Positions 1-7,553 of a stretch of DNA of 38,040 nt are shown here, one piece after another (positions within the stretch are counted from its first letter, which is position 1; every line of letters starts with the position of its first letter). The translations under genes were made by a program, and so were the position numbers. The notes beneath the pieces are model-generated. The model did no database searches and was not told the origin of the DNA. It saw nothing but the letters and a program-made list of their open reading frames with translations. Source of the DNA: a virus; IMG/VR virus record IMGVR_UViG_3300042553_000266, positions 1 through 38,040 of that record, one strand, 5' to 3'.

Positions 1-42
1 ACGCTGACCTTCAACGCCTCCGGCCTGTTCACGGTGACCTAA
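1..42 (+). CDS. 3' end of a gene cut by the window edge
   Basis: The frame is open from base 1 and ends in TAA at 40-42, encoding the last 13 residues TLTFNASGLFTVT. The stop overlaps the next start (TAATG), the tight coupling seen throughout this cluster. The Thr/Ser/Phe-rich tail resembles the end of a beta-rich virion protein, but 13 residues cannot identify it. In a circular reading it lies downstream of the portal gene that leaves the right edge. Confidence 0.55.
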   Translation, partial: TLTFNASGLFTVT

Positions 43-1115
43 TGAGCCTGCATCGCAACCGCGTACAGATGACGGTGACGTCGGTCGATGGCGTGACCGG
101 CGAACTGACGCTTGGATCTGCCACCACCGGCTATCAGTCGTTCAGCAGTGCCTACGGCGCCAACGCCACGGTCGATATCCTTATCACCGAGGGCACCGAT
201 TGGGAGGTGGACCGCAACTGCTCCTACAACCACGCCAACGGGCTGGTGGATCGCGGCACCATCGAGGCGTCGTCGAGTGGCGGTAGCACGGTCACGTTTA
301 CGACGCCTACGGTCAGCGTCATCGCTACGGCGGCGAGCGGCAACAATTGGGGCTTGAATCAGATCAAGGCGGCGGTCACCGGATCGAACGTCACTGGTGT
401 CGTCGGCACGATGCACATTCTGGATCTGGCGGGCCTCACCGCCGACCGCGACTTCGTGCTGCCTGCAGCGTGCGCGGTTGGCGACCGCATCGGCGTGTTT
501 GTTGAAGTAGGCGACGCCGATCACGAACTGCTGCTGAAGCCCGACTCCATCGACACGATTAACGGCGGGTCTGCCGGTGCGGAATGGTCGCGGCTGTTCA
601 TCAGCAACGAGTGCGTGATTTTCCGATGCATTACGGCTAATTCCGCATGGATTGTTGAGCATGACGGGCGAATACCGTGCACGGCCCGCATGGGATTGGA
701 ATCAACTATCACCAATCGGTTTGCAGTAGCGGGAACGTATTACGAAGTCGCGTTCGATTCCGTTCAATACGACAACGCGAGCATGGCAAGCATTGCAAAT
801 GAGGATTTCACCATTCGACGCGCCGGCAAATATCTGGTGCAGGCAAGTGTGGTGTCTTCAGATGCAACCGCAGATCAAGAGGCGTTGACCACGCGAGTGA
901 TGATTGGTGGAGCAACGACCGCCGTCAGTCGAGCGTTTAGGGCGTCAGGCGCCGCTTCGTTTAGCCCCTACGGGACAGTAGACGCAATTTTGGAATTTGC
1001 TTCTGGAGATGTGGTGTCGTGGGAAGCGCGGTACGGGACGACCGCCAATCTGGACGAGCATGGGCAGGCGGGAGGCACAACGAACTACATGTCCCTGCGG
1101 GAGTTGATTCCATGA
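42..1115 (+). CDS. Fibre-like structural protein with C1q-like C-terminal domain
   Basis: A 357-residue protein with no signal peptide, rich in Thr, Ser, Gly and Ala as is usual for beta-structured virion proteins. Residues 1-120 carry short alternating-strand segments. Residues about 220-357 look like a C1q/TNF-type jelly roll: a run ending in RRAGKYLVQASV, then strands with the hydrophobic pattern VMIGG and DAILEFASGDVVSWEARY, and a final aromatic/hydrophobic strand. A similar C-terminal layout occurs in the 14441-15556 protein. The start is the ATG overlapping the preceding TAA, and its own stop overlaps the next start (ATGA). The role (fibre or head appendage) is inferred from composition and context. 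Confidence 0.75.
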   Translation: MSLHRNRVQMTVTSVDGVTGELTLGSATTGYQSFSSAYGANATVDILITEGTDWEVDRNCSYNHANGLVDRGTIEASSSGGSTVTFTTPTVSVIATAASGNNWGLNQIKAAVTGSNVTGVVGTMHILDLAGLTADRDFVLPAACAVGDRIGVFVEVGDADHELLLKPDSIDTINGGSAGAEWSRLFISNECVIFRCITANSAWIVEHDGRIPCTARMGLESTITNRFAVAGTYYEVAFDSVQYDNASMASIANEDFTIRRAGKYLVQASVVSSDATADQEALTTRVMIGGATTAVSRAFRASGAASFSPYGTVDAILEFASGDVVSWEARYGTTANLDEHGQAGGTTNYMSLRELIP

Positions 1116-1537
1116 CTCTAACTGCTGTGCTGATTTCCATGGGCTACATTCTTGACGCTGATTTTGAAGTTGTGGCCAGCAGTGCGGGGGCGCCAATGCT
1201 GCGTTGGCTCTCCGACAAACCCCGCCCCACCGACGCCGAGATCGCCGCCGCCGCGCTGCCCGCAGCCAAAGCCGCCAAGACGCAGCAGATTAAAGCCGCC
1301 GCTCGCGCCCGCATCCTCGCCCGCTACCCTGAGTGGCGGCAAGCAAATTTGACTGCCCGAGCGGTTGAACTGGTCAGCCTCGGTCAGACCACTGGCCCGG
1401 AGTGGGGCCAGATGCAAGCAATTTGGAACTGGATCAAAGCTACACGCGCTCGCAGCGACCTGCTGGAATCTGATGTGGACAACTGCATCACCGTCGAGGC
1501 GGTCGAGCAACTGACTATCGGCGGTTGGCCGGAATAA
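1112..1537 (+). CDS. Small tail-fibre-assembly-like protein
   Basis: A 141-residue soluble protein. The ATG at 1112 overlaps the stop of the fibre-like gene (ATGA) and begins MTLTAVLISMGYILDADFEV; the frame stays open further upstream, but that part runs antiparallel to no recognisable domain and lies inside the preceding gene. The N-terminal 35 residues are followed by an Ala/Lys-rich helical stretch (about 45-75) and a second helical half with WNWIKATRA. Short mixed proteins of this design directly behind a fibre gene often act as fibre assembly chaperones in phages. That role is inferred here from position and architecture only. Confidence 0.7.
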   Translation: MTLTAVLISMGYILDADFEVVASSAGAPMLRWLSDKPRPTDAEIAAAALPAAKAAKTQQIKAAARARILARYPEWRQANLTARAVELVSLGQTTGPEWGQMQAIWNWIKATRARSDLLESDVDNCITVEAVEQLTIGGWPE

Positions 1538-1546
1538 GGAACAAAA

Positions 1547-3061
1547 ATGACAGATAACGTAGTTCTTCCCGGCACCGGCGAGTCGATTGCCACTGACGAC
1601 ATCAGCGGTGCCCAATATCAGCGCATCAAGGTCAGTGATGGGCTGGCGGACAGCACCACGCACATGCGAGTGTTGACTACGCATCCGCTGTCGGATACCG
1701 CTGGTGCCGTAGTGCGACAGGCTCCGGCAGAGATATGGGTGACTGGCTTTAGCAAGGTCGGTTCTGCGTTTCTGGAGACCGACAAGTTTACGCAGCGCCG
1801 CCTCGGCACTGGCATGGGTGTTACGCAAAGCGGCGGCAACTTGCTGTTGACCACTGGCACAACGGCTAACAGCGAGTTTCTGGCTCGTTCTACGATTTCT
1901 TGGCGCGGGGCGCTGACGGCTCGCTACAAGACCATTCTCAGCCAGCGGATTGCCAACCAGAACTTTGTCATGCTGCTTGCCGATAGTGTTGGTGAGGGCC
2001 TGACATATACCAACACCGCCACAACGCTGACCATCACCAAAACGGCGCACGGTTTCACTGCCGATAACGTGGGGCAATTTATTTACGTTGGTGGTATTAA
2101 CGCTACCAGCGGCACCGCAATCCCTGGTCGCTACGCAATTGCGTCGATTACTAACGCAGATACGTTTGTTATGACTGTGGCTAGTTGGACAACTGGCGGC
2201 GGGACGCTGGACCTGTTTGGGTACAACTTTATCCGGTCCGCTTACAGCGGCACCACGGTCACAAACGCTTCTGTAGACGCGCAACGTAACGGTTGGAACT
2301 CAGGCGACACCACGGCAACGATCAACACCACGGCGTCCCCCGGCCATATGATGCAGATTTTTATGGACAGCCGAAACATTGCGTGGGCCGATACGCTGGT
2401 TGCCAGCGCCACCTCACCAACGGTTACTACTCGCGCTTCGCGGGTAGAAAACGTGCCAGATAATGAAACCGAGCTTTACTGGTTTATTTGGATGTTCAAC
2501 GGATCAACCGCGCCCGCATCTACGACCACATGGACAGTGAGTTTTGTTGCGGTCGAGGATAACGCCAACGTTCCAACGTACATCGCAGGCGTGCGCCCGT
2601 TGGGCACGCAGGCTCCGCTGCCTGTCTCCGGTGTCGGCACATTCACGGTTTCCTTCACGCAACCTGCGCTGGTAGCAGGCACGGCGGCAATCGGCGATGT
2701 TGGCCAGCAGTACCGAGCTAACGCGACCGGCGCAGCCTCTGGAACGCACCTTGTCTCTGCCGCCACTACTAACCCAACGGTAGTGAAAGCTGGCGCAGGC
2801 CGTCTGTTGGGCTATGTGCTGACAAACAACGCGGCGTCCAAGGTCTACGTCAAATTCCACAACCAGACTACAGCCCCCACCGCAGGGACTGGTGTTGTTC
2901 GGTCTGTCGGTATCCCCACCGGGGGCACGGTAGCCTGGAGCCTGGAAGGCGGCGTAGCCTTCGCTACGGGCATCGCGCTCACCACCGTGACTGGCGCGGC
3001 TGACGCCGATAACACGGCAGTGGCGCTTAACGACATCGTCGGGGACATATTCTTCGCATGA
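1547..3061 (+). CDS. Virion structural protein, Thr/Ala-rich
   Basis: A 504-residue protein starting MTDNVVLPGTGESIATDDI, an N-terminal pattern (LPGTG..IATDDI.G.QYQR) that recurs in phage virion proteins of unknown function. GGAAC lies just before the ATG. The body is rich in Thr, Val, Ala and Gly with many short beta-strand-like segments and few charged residues, and no enzymatic motif is visible. The last 130 residues (from about 370) contain repeated 'A..T' strands, consistent with a trimeric beta-structured fibre or decoration protein. The stop overlaps the ATG of the next small gene by 4 nt. Function is not established. Confidence 0.75.
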   Translation: MTDNVVLPGTGESIATDDISGAQYQRIKVSDGLADSTTHMRVLTTHPLSDTAGAVVRQAPAEIWVTGFSKVGSAFLETDKFTQRRLGTGMGVTQSGGNLLLTTGTTANSEFLARSTISWRGALTARYKTILSQRIANQNFVMLLADSVGEGLTYTNTATTLTITKTAHGFTADNVGQFIYVGGINATSGTAIPGRYAIASITNADTFVMTVASWTTGGGTLDLFGYNFIRSAYSGTTVTNASVDAQRNGWNSGDTTATINTTASPGHMMQIFMDSRNIAWADTLVASATSPTVTTRASRVENVPDNETELYWFIWMFNGSTAPASTTTWTVSFVAVEDNANVPTYIAGVRPLGTQAPLPVSGVGTFTVSFTQPALVAGTAAIGDVGQQYRANATGAASGTHLVSAATTNPTVVKAGAGRLLGYVLTNNAASKVYVKFHNQTTAPTAGTGVVRSVGIPTGGTVAWSLEGGVAFATGIALTTVTGAADADNTAVALNDIVGDIFFA

Positions 3062-3231
3062 AGATCGAGCTTTTGGCAGACGTTATTCTGTACGACGTGC
3101 AGTTGCTTGTCGGCCAAAAAGCTATTGTTTCCGACGACGACGGCGCCGCATTAGTGGCGCAGAGCCTAGCTAGTTTGTTGGCAGAAGACGCGCACGGCGG
3201 TTTTGCGGTGCCCATGCAAACGCAACCGTAA
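3058..3231 (+). CDS. Small hypothetical protein, 57 aa
   Basis: The ATG at 3058 overlaps the preceding TGA (ATGA) and the frame runs to TAA at 3229-3231. The 57 residues begin MKIELLADVILYDVQLLVG and end in a short Ala/Leu-rich helix and a polar tail. No membrane segment or motif is recognised. Overlapping stop/start, +3 nt spacing to the next gene and codon use like its neighbours support it as real. Function unknown; it probably belongs to the structural operon. Confidence 0.6.
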   Translation: MKIELLADVILYDVQLLVGQKAIVSDDDGAALVAQSLASLLAEDAHGGFAVPMQTQP

Positions 3232-3234
3232 GCT

Positions 3235-3711
3235 ATGCTGATCCTGCTGTTTGCTCAGCCGTCGTCACCCCCGCCAGCATCTATTGATGTCGGTTGGGGG
3301 TCGCAGCCTTGGGCGGCTGCGCCGTGGGCGGGCGAACTGCCCGCCGCAGGTGCGTACAGCCTGTCGCTGGACGCCGGCAGCTATAGCCTGTCAGGGCAAG
3401 ACGTAACGCTTACGTATCTGCCTGCTGGCGGTACCGCGTACAGCCTGTCGCTGGACGCTGGCAGTTACCTTTTGTCAGGGCAGGATGTCGGCCTTACGTC
3501 GGCACGACGCATAGCTCTTGATACCGGCACGTATAGCCTGACCGGCTACGACGTAACTTTTCGCACTACGCTCAGTATACCTCTTGACACAGGGGTGTAT
3601 ACTTTAAACGGCCAGCCTGTTACCCTGACTTGGAGCGGCGCACCGCCAGTTGCAACGCCAATCGATACAATCATTACACTGCGTTCACTGACCGAACGCT
3701 GGAGAATGTAA
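3235..3711 (+). CDS. Repeat-containing structural protein
   Basis: A 158-residue protein with a Pro/Trp/Ala-rich N terminus followed by four imperfect repeats of about 20-28 residues, each centred on the pattern LD(A/T)G.Y.L.G..V. Examples are SLDAGSYSLSGQDV, SLDAGSYLLSGQDV, ALDTGTYSLTGYDV and PLDTGVYTLNGQPV. The first two copies are also close at DNA level (both carry gtacagcctgtcgctggacgc), so they are a recent duplication. The hydrophobic MLILLFA start resembles a weak membrane anchor but is too short for a convincing signal peptide. The repeats suggest stacked beta hairpins in a virion appendage. Function unknown. Confidence 0.7.
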   Translation: MLILLFAQPSSPPPASIDVGWGSQPWAAAPWAGELPAAGAYSLSLDAGSYSLSGQDVTLTYLPAGGTAYSLSLDAGSYLLSGQDVGLTSARRIALDTGTYSLTGYDVTFRTTLSIPLDTGVYTLNGQPVTLTWSGAPPVATPIDTIITLRSLTERWRM

Positions 3712-3714
3712 CTC

Positions 3715-4020
3715 ATGTCCACCGCCGTCAAAGCAATTACTTCCTGCTTGGGCTACCAGCAGATCACCTCGCTGAGCGCATCCACGGGCCTGACCGTGCC
3801 GACGACCGACAAGAACGGTCTGAACGCCAAGCCGACGCTGGCGCTGATCGTGGCCGACACTCAGAACGTCCGCTGGCGCGATGACGGCGTGGCCCCGACC
3901 GCGAGCATTGGAATGCCGCTGGCCAAAGGCGTAACGCTGCAATACGACGGCGACCTGTCCAAGATCCGATTCATCGAAGAAGTCGGCGGGGCAGTCCTCA
4001 ACATCTCTTACTACGTCTGA
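3715..4020 (+). CDS. Small beta-rich structural protein
   Basis: A 101-residue protein preceded by GGAGAA 8-14 nt before the ATG. It reads as a compact beta domain with the pattern ALIVADTQNVRWRDDGVAPT, then a GMPLAKGVTLQYDGDLSKIRFIEE segment, and ends in ISYYV. Single-domain proteins with the 'NVRWRDDG..PTAS.GMPL..G' pattern recur in phage structural clusters. A capsid decoration or fibre-adaptor role would fit the position just before the scaffold and coat genes, but that is inference. Confidence 0.7.
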   Translation: MSTAVKAITSCLGYQQITSLSASTGLTVPTTDKNGLNAKPTLALIVADTQNVRWRDDGVAPTASIGMPLAKGVTLQYDGDLSKIRFIEEVGGAVLNISYYV

Positions 4021-4027
4021 GGCCGAC

Positions 4028-4519
4028 ATGCCGACCACATTCAACGACGCGGCTCCGGTGGACTACGTCAAGTATTTCACGGATCAACTGCCGCAGGATC
4101 TGGCAAAGCTGGCGGCGCTGCGCGACGAACTGGCGCTGCGGCAGGGCAACATCGACGCGGTCAAGAAGACCGCTGAGATGAAAGAGCAGGCGAAGAAGGA
4201 ACTGGACGAAGCGAAGGCCGAGGCCGCGCAGCTAAAGGCCGAAGCCAAGGCGGACGCGGCAGAGGCGTCCGCCAAGAAGAAGGCGCAGGACGCCCGCGAG
4301 AAGGAACTGACCGCTCGCATTACTGACTTCGACAAGCAGGTGGCCGCGCAGGCCACTGCCGCCGCGCAGAAGGACAAGACGCTGGCCGACCGCGAAGCGG
4401 CGCTGGCAAAGCAGACTGCGGATTTGCAGGCTCTGCAACAGAAACTCGACCGCGACCGTGCGGACCTCGACGCCCGAGTGAAGGCGTTCCAGGCGAAGGT
4501 GGCGGCACTGACAGTTTGA
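4028..4519 (+). CDS. Coiled-coil protein
   Basis: A 163-residue, highly charged Ala/Lys/Glu/Asp-rich protein. After a folded-looking N terminus (about 1-35, with DYVKYFTDQLP) it is a nearly unbroken helix from about residue 36 to 160 with heptad spacing of Leu/Ala, i.e. a long coiled coil. The ATG lies 8 nt after the previous stop, with a weak GAGG upstream. Coiled-coil proteins before capsid genes may be scaffold co-factors, head-fibre stalks or tail parts. The sequence supports the coiled coil but no specific role. Confidence 0.7.
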   Translation: MPTTFNDAAPVDYVKYFTDQLPQDLAKLAALRDELALRQGNIDAVKKTAEMKEQAKKELDEAKAEAAQLKAEAKADAAEASAKKKAQDAREKELTARITDFDKQVAAQATAAAQKDKTLADREAALAKQTADLQALQQKLDRDRADLDARVKAFQAKVAALTV

Positions 4520-4559
4520 CCGCACTGGTCCGGTAGGCCAGGGATTCTCAGGAATCAAG

Positions 4560-5327
4560 ATGTCCGAAGAAATGGAAGTGCCAGCGGCGGAAGCCGTGCC
4601 AGAACAGGACGTAACGGCTGCGCCTGTTGCTGATGAAGTTACGCCGGAAGAACATGCGGCTGAGACGGCTAAGACCTTCACTCAAGAAGAACTTGATGCC
4701 ATCGTAGCCAAACGACTTGCAAGAGAGCAGCGAAAGTGGGAGCGCCAGCAGTCGCAGCGCCCTGCCGCCGCCCCTGTTGAAGTGCCGCCCGCAGACGAAT
4801 TCCCGTCTGTGGAAGCCTACGCGGAAGCGTTGGCGGCGAAGAAGGCTCAAGAGCTTCTTCAGCAACAGGAAGCGGAACGGCAGCGTCTGGCTCTGCTGGA
4901 TGCCTATCACGAACGGGAAGAAAAGGCGCGGGAGCGGTACGACGACTTTGAACAGGTCGTCTACAACACCCGTCTGCCCATCTCTAACGTGATGGCTGAG
5001 ACGATTCAGTCGTCGGACATTGGCCCCGAGATCGCGTATCACCTCGGCTCCAATCCGAAAGAGGCTGAGCGTATCTCCAAACTCTCGCCGCTGTTGCAGG
5101 CTCGGGAGATCGGCAAGATTGAGGCCAAGTTGGCTGACAATCCCCCGGTCAAGAAGACAACGAACGCGCCCCCGCCGATTGCGCCTGTCAGCGCACGGGC
5201 GAGCGGTGCTCCGGCTTACGACACCACGGACCCTCGTTCGCTGAAAACGCTGACGACGAGCCAGTGGATCGAGCAGGAGCGCCAACGCCAGATCAAGGCG
5301 TGGGAAGCCAAACAGCGAACGCGCTAA
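4560..5327 (+). CDS. Capsid scaffolding-like protein
   Basis: A 255-residue, mainly helical, acidic then charged protein, preceded by AGGAA at good spacing. Residues 1-40 are Glu/Ala/Val-rich and disordered-looking. At 40-65 comes the signature FTQEELDAIVAKRLAREQR, widespread in phage scaffold-like proteins encoded next to the coat gene. A Gln/Glu-rich helix follows, and the C-terminal part ends with basic KAWEAKQRTR, the kind of short basic helix that contacts coat protein in P22-type scaffolds. It sits 21 nt before the coat gene, where P22 gp8 is found. It should guide procapsid assembly and leave the shell before or during packaging. Confidence 0.75.
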   Translation: MSEEMEVPAAEAVPEQDVTAAPVADEVTPEEHAAETAKTFTQEELDAIVAKRLAREQRKWERQQSQRPAAAPVEVPPADEFPSVEAYAEALAAKKAQELLQQQEAERQRLALLDAYHEREEKARERYDDFEQVVYNTRLPISNVMAETIQSSDIGPEIAYHLGSNPKEAERISKLSPLLQAREIGKIEAKLADNPPVKKTTNAPPPIAPVSARASGAPAYDTTDPRSLKTLTTSQWIEQERQRQIKAWEAKQRTR

Positions 5328-5348
5328 CCCTTTGAAAGGAAAGAAAAC

Positions 5349-6551
5349 GTGTCGAATTCATTGCTCACAATCGACATGATTACGAGGAAGGCTCTGGAGA
5401 TTCTGGAGAACAACCTCGTAATCACCCGCAACGTCAACCGCGCTTACGATGACAGCTTCGCCATCGAAGGCGCCAAGATCGGCTCCAGCCTGCGTATCCG
5501 CCTGCCGGACCGCTCTCTGGTGACTGACGGTGCCGCCCTGCAAGTGCAGGACGTCAGCCAGCAGCAGGTCACCCTGACCGTGGACAGCCAGAAGCACATC
5601 GGCGTGAACTTCACGACCGCTGAGCTTACGATGTCCCTCGACGACTTCGCCGACCGAGTGCTCAAGCCGAGGATCTCTCAGCTTGCGTCCAGCATCGACG
5701 CTGACGTCGCCAACGCCTACAAGAACATCTTTAACTCGGTCGGCACCCCGGGCACCACACCCGCGACCTCGCTGGTCCTGCTCCAGGCCCAGCAGAAGAT
5801 GAACGAAGCGGCGGCGGTTGCCAGCCCCCGTTACTTGACCGTCAACCCGGCTGCGAACGCCGGTCTGGTGGAAGGCATGAAGGGCCTGTTCAACCCGGTC
5901 AGCACCATCTCCCGTCAGTTCAAGTCGGGTCTGATGGGCGAAGGCATCCTCGGCTTCGAGGAGCTGGCCATGTCGCAGTCGATGAAGGTCCACACCACGG
6001 GCGACTGGGGTACGGCCATTGAAGTTGACGGCGCCCCGACCGCGCAGGGCACGTCCCAACTGGCCATCACCTTTACGGGTTCTTCAAAGACCTGGAAAGT
6101 GGGCGACGTGTTTACCATGCAGAGCGTCTTCGCCGTTAACCCGCAGACCCGCGAATCCACCGGCTCGCTTCAGCAGTTCGTGGTGACCGAGGATCTGACG
6201 GGTTCTTCGAGCGGCACGTTGAAGTTTGCCCCGGCGCTGTACACGGCTGCGCACCCGCTGGCCACCGTTGACGCCTTCCCGGCTAACGATGCCGACATCA
6301 CGATGCTTGGCTCGGCTGCGTCGCAGTACCCGCAGAACCTCGCCTATCACCGCGACGCCATCACGTTCGCCACCGCTGACCTTATCATGCCGCAAGGCGT
6401 GGATATGTCCTCGCGGCAGGTCCACAACGGCATCTCCATGCGGATCGTTCGTCAGTACGACATCAACAATGACCGCCTGCCGTGCCGGATTGACGTTTTG
6501 TATGGCTACAAGGTGATCCGTCCTGAGATGGCTGTGCGTGTCTGGGGCTAA
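5349..6551 (+). CDS. Major capsid (coat) protein, P22 gp5-like
   Basis: A 400-residue HK97-fold coat protein of the P22 type (family members about 400-430 residues). The start is GTG at 5349, preceded by GAAAGGAAAG, with N terminus MSNSLLTIDMITRKALEILE; the N-arm with 'L..NL......NR.Y' and the block GSSLRIRLPDRSLVTDGAAL are characteristic. Further family features are the DFADRVLKPRISQLAS spine-helix region around residue 100 and the C-terminal SMRIVRQYDINNDRLPCRID segment. A strong UUCG hairpin terminator follows 6 nt after the stop, so the coat mRNA is probably protected or terminated there. Confidence 0.92.
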   Translation: MSNSLLTIDMITRKALEILENNLVITRNVNRAYDDSFAIEGAKIGSSLRIRLPDRSLVTDGAALQVQDVSQQQVTLTVDSQKHIGVNFTTAELTMSLDDFADRVLKPRISQLASSIDADVANAYKNIFNSVGTPGTTPATSLVLLQAQQKMNEAAAVASPRYLTVNPAANAGLVEGMKGLFNPVSTISRQFKSGLMGEGILGFEELAMSQSMKVHTTGDWGTAIEVDGAPTAQGTSQLAITFTGSSKTWKVGDVFTMQSVFAVNPQTRESTGSLQQFVVTEDLTGSSSGTLKFAPALYTAAHPLATVDAFPANDADITMLGSAASQYPQNLAYHRDAITFATADLIMPQGVDMSSRQVHNGISMRIVRQYDINNDRLPCRIDVLYGYKVIRPEMAVRVWG

Positions 6552-6557
6552 CCGCTT

Positions 6558-6575
6558 AGGGGGCTTCGGCCCCCT
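6558..6575 (+). terminator. UUCG hairpin after the coat gene
   Basis: AGGGGGC-TTCG-GCCCCCT forms a perfect 7-bp GC stem with the very stable UUCG tetraloop, 6 nt after the coat stop codon. The downstream tract (tcatctatttctg) is only moderately T-rich. It may be a partial terminator or a 3'-end stabiliser for the coat message. The same core recurs at 7332 and 26712. Confidence 0.8.
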
Positions 6576-6601
6576 TCATCTATTTCTGTGAGGAATACAC
6601 C

Positions 6602-7015
6602 ATGGCACTTCCCAATGGCGGCGGCGGTTATCAGGTCGGCGACGGCAACCTGGACGAACCGCTTATCGACACCATCCCCGCGCCGGTTACGGCGACCACC
6701 ACCACTACCTTCACCGCCGCGCAACTGCTCAACGGCCTGATGCTGCTGAACAGCGGCATCACCGCCAACGTGGCGTACACGTTGCCGACGGTGGCGCAAC
6801 TGGAAGCGGACCTCACCAACTCTGACAAGGTTGGTACGTCGTTCACTTTCCGTGTCGTCAACCTCGGCACTTCGTCCGGCACCGCGACCATCACCACCAA
6901 CACCGGCTGGACCATTACCGGCTCGCTGACCATGACCATTCCGGTCACGACCGGCGTAACGCTGGTGGCTCGCAAGACTGGCCCCGGCGCGTGGGTGCTG
7001 TACCGGGTGGCCTAA
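6602..7015 (+). CDS. Small virion protein, probable head decoration or fibre
   Basis: A 137-residue protein with GAGGAA 8 nt before the ATG. Residues 1-25 are Gly/Asp-rich. The remaining part is a Thr-rich beta domain with AYTLPTVAQLEADL, GTSFTFRVVNLG and a closing KTGPGAWVLYRVA. The Thr/Val alternation and the lone C-terminal Trp/Tyr strand resemble small trimeric phage surface proteins. Its position straight after the coat gene suits capsid decoration. No close family is recognised. Confidence 0.7.
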   Translation: MALPNGGGGYQVGDGNLDEPLIDTIPAPVTATTTTTFTAAQLLNGLMLLNSGITANVAYTLPTVAQLEADLTNSDKVGTSFTFRVVNLGTSSGTATITTNTGWTITGSLTMTIPVTTGVTLVARKTGPGAWVLYRVA

Positions 7016-7027
7016 CAGGAGCGCATC

Positions 7028-7327
7028 ATGCCCAACACCAAGCCAATAGGCGTTGCTTACGCCGATCCGGGGGTGGAAAGCATCGTCTCTACGGGTGCGG
7101 TTCAGGCTTTCTCGGGCACCGCCGTGCCCGCAGGCGGCACGACCGGCGCGGGCTTTACGCTGTCCAGCACGACGAACCTCGGCATCTTTTTTGGTTCCGG
7201 GGCTCCGACGCTGTCGGCTGCGCAAGGCTCGCTGTACATCCGCACGGACGGTTCTTCCACTTCCACTCGCCTGTATGTGAACACGACCGGGTCTACTACG
7301 TGGACCAACGTGACCACCGCAGCGTAA
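7028..7327 (+). CDS. Small virion protein
   Basis: A 99-residue Thr/Ser/Gly-rich protein with CAGGAG 7 nt upstream of the ATG. The sequence GAGFTLSSTTNLGIFFGSGAPT followed by GSLYIRTDG and a WTNVTTAA ending is a pattern common in phage fibre or decoration domains ('G..P....A..GSLY.RTDG.....LY.N..G...W'). That motif is normally near the C-terminal end of fibre or virion surface proteins. A UUCG hairpin follows 4 nt after the stop. A structural role is likely; the exact location in the virion is unknown. Confidence 0.72.
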   Translation: MPNTKPIGVAYADPGVESIVSTGAVQAFSGTAVPAGGTTGAGFTLSSTTNLGIFFGSGAPTLSAAQGSLYIRTDGSSTSTRLYVNTTGSTTWTNVTTAA

Positions 7328-7331
7328 CGGA

Positions 7332-7351
7332 CAGGGGGCTTCGGCCCCCTG
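7332..7351 (+). terminator. UUCG hairpin, second copy
   Basis: CAGGGGGC-TTCG-GCCCCCTG is a perfect 8-bp stem, nearly identical to the hairpin at 6558. It is followed by only CTTTATC before the ATG at 7359, so it also fills the position where a Shine-Dalgarno sequence would lie. It may terminate transcription or tune translation of the next gene. Confidence 0.78.
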
Positions 7352-7358
7352 CTTTATC

Positions 7359-7553
7359 ATGCCTGTGATCTACCTCAAGCACCCCGTCCACGGCAACAAG
7401 ATCGCCATTGCCGAGGCGGAAGCGGAAGCAGATGAGAAAAACGGCTGGGAGCGTTATACTCCCGGCGAAGAAGTTGCGCCCAACGAGCTTGTTGTGGCGC
7501 GGCGCGGCCGACCGAGGGTGACCAATGAGCACAACCGCCGGGGACCAGATTAA
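7359..7553 (+). CDS. Small tail/head accessory protein
   Basis: A 64-residue protein beginning MPVIYLKHPVHGNKIAIAEA. The 'HP.HG.K.A' start followed by an acidic helix and NGWERYTP is a recurring short phage protein next to head-completion genes. An Arg-rich tail ends inside the following gene (29-nt overlap). No Shine-Dalgarno sequence is visible because a hairpin occupies that place; the alternative GTG at 7365 would not change this. Probably a virion or assembly factor; the function is not established. Confidence 0.65.
   Translation: MPVIYLKHPVHGNKIAIAEAEAEADEKNGWERYTPGEEVAPNELVVARRGRPRVTNEHNRRGPD

Noticed and set aside
1118-2284. 388-codon minus-strand frame
   Set aside because: Antisense to two coupled structural genes, with no ribosome binding site or motif.
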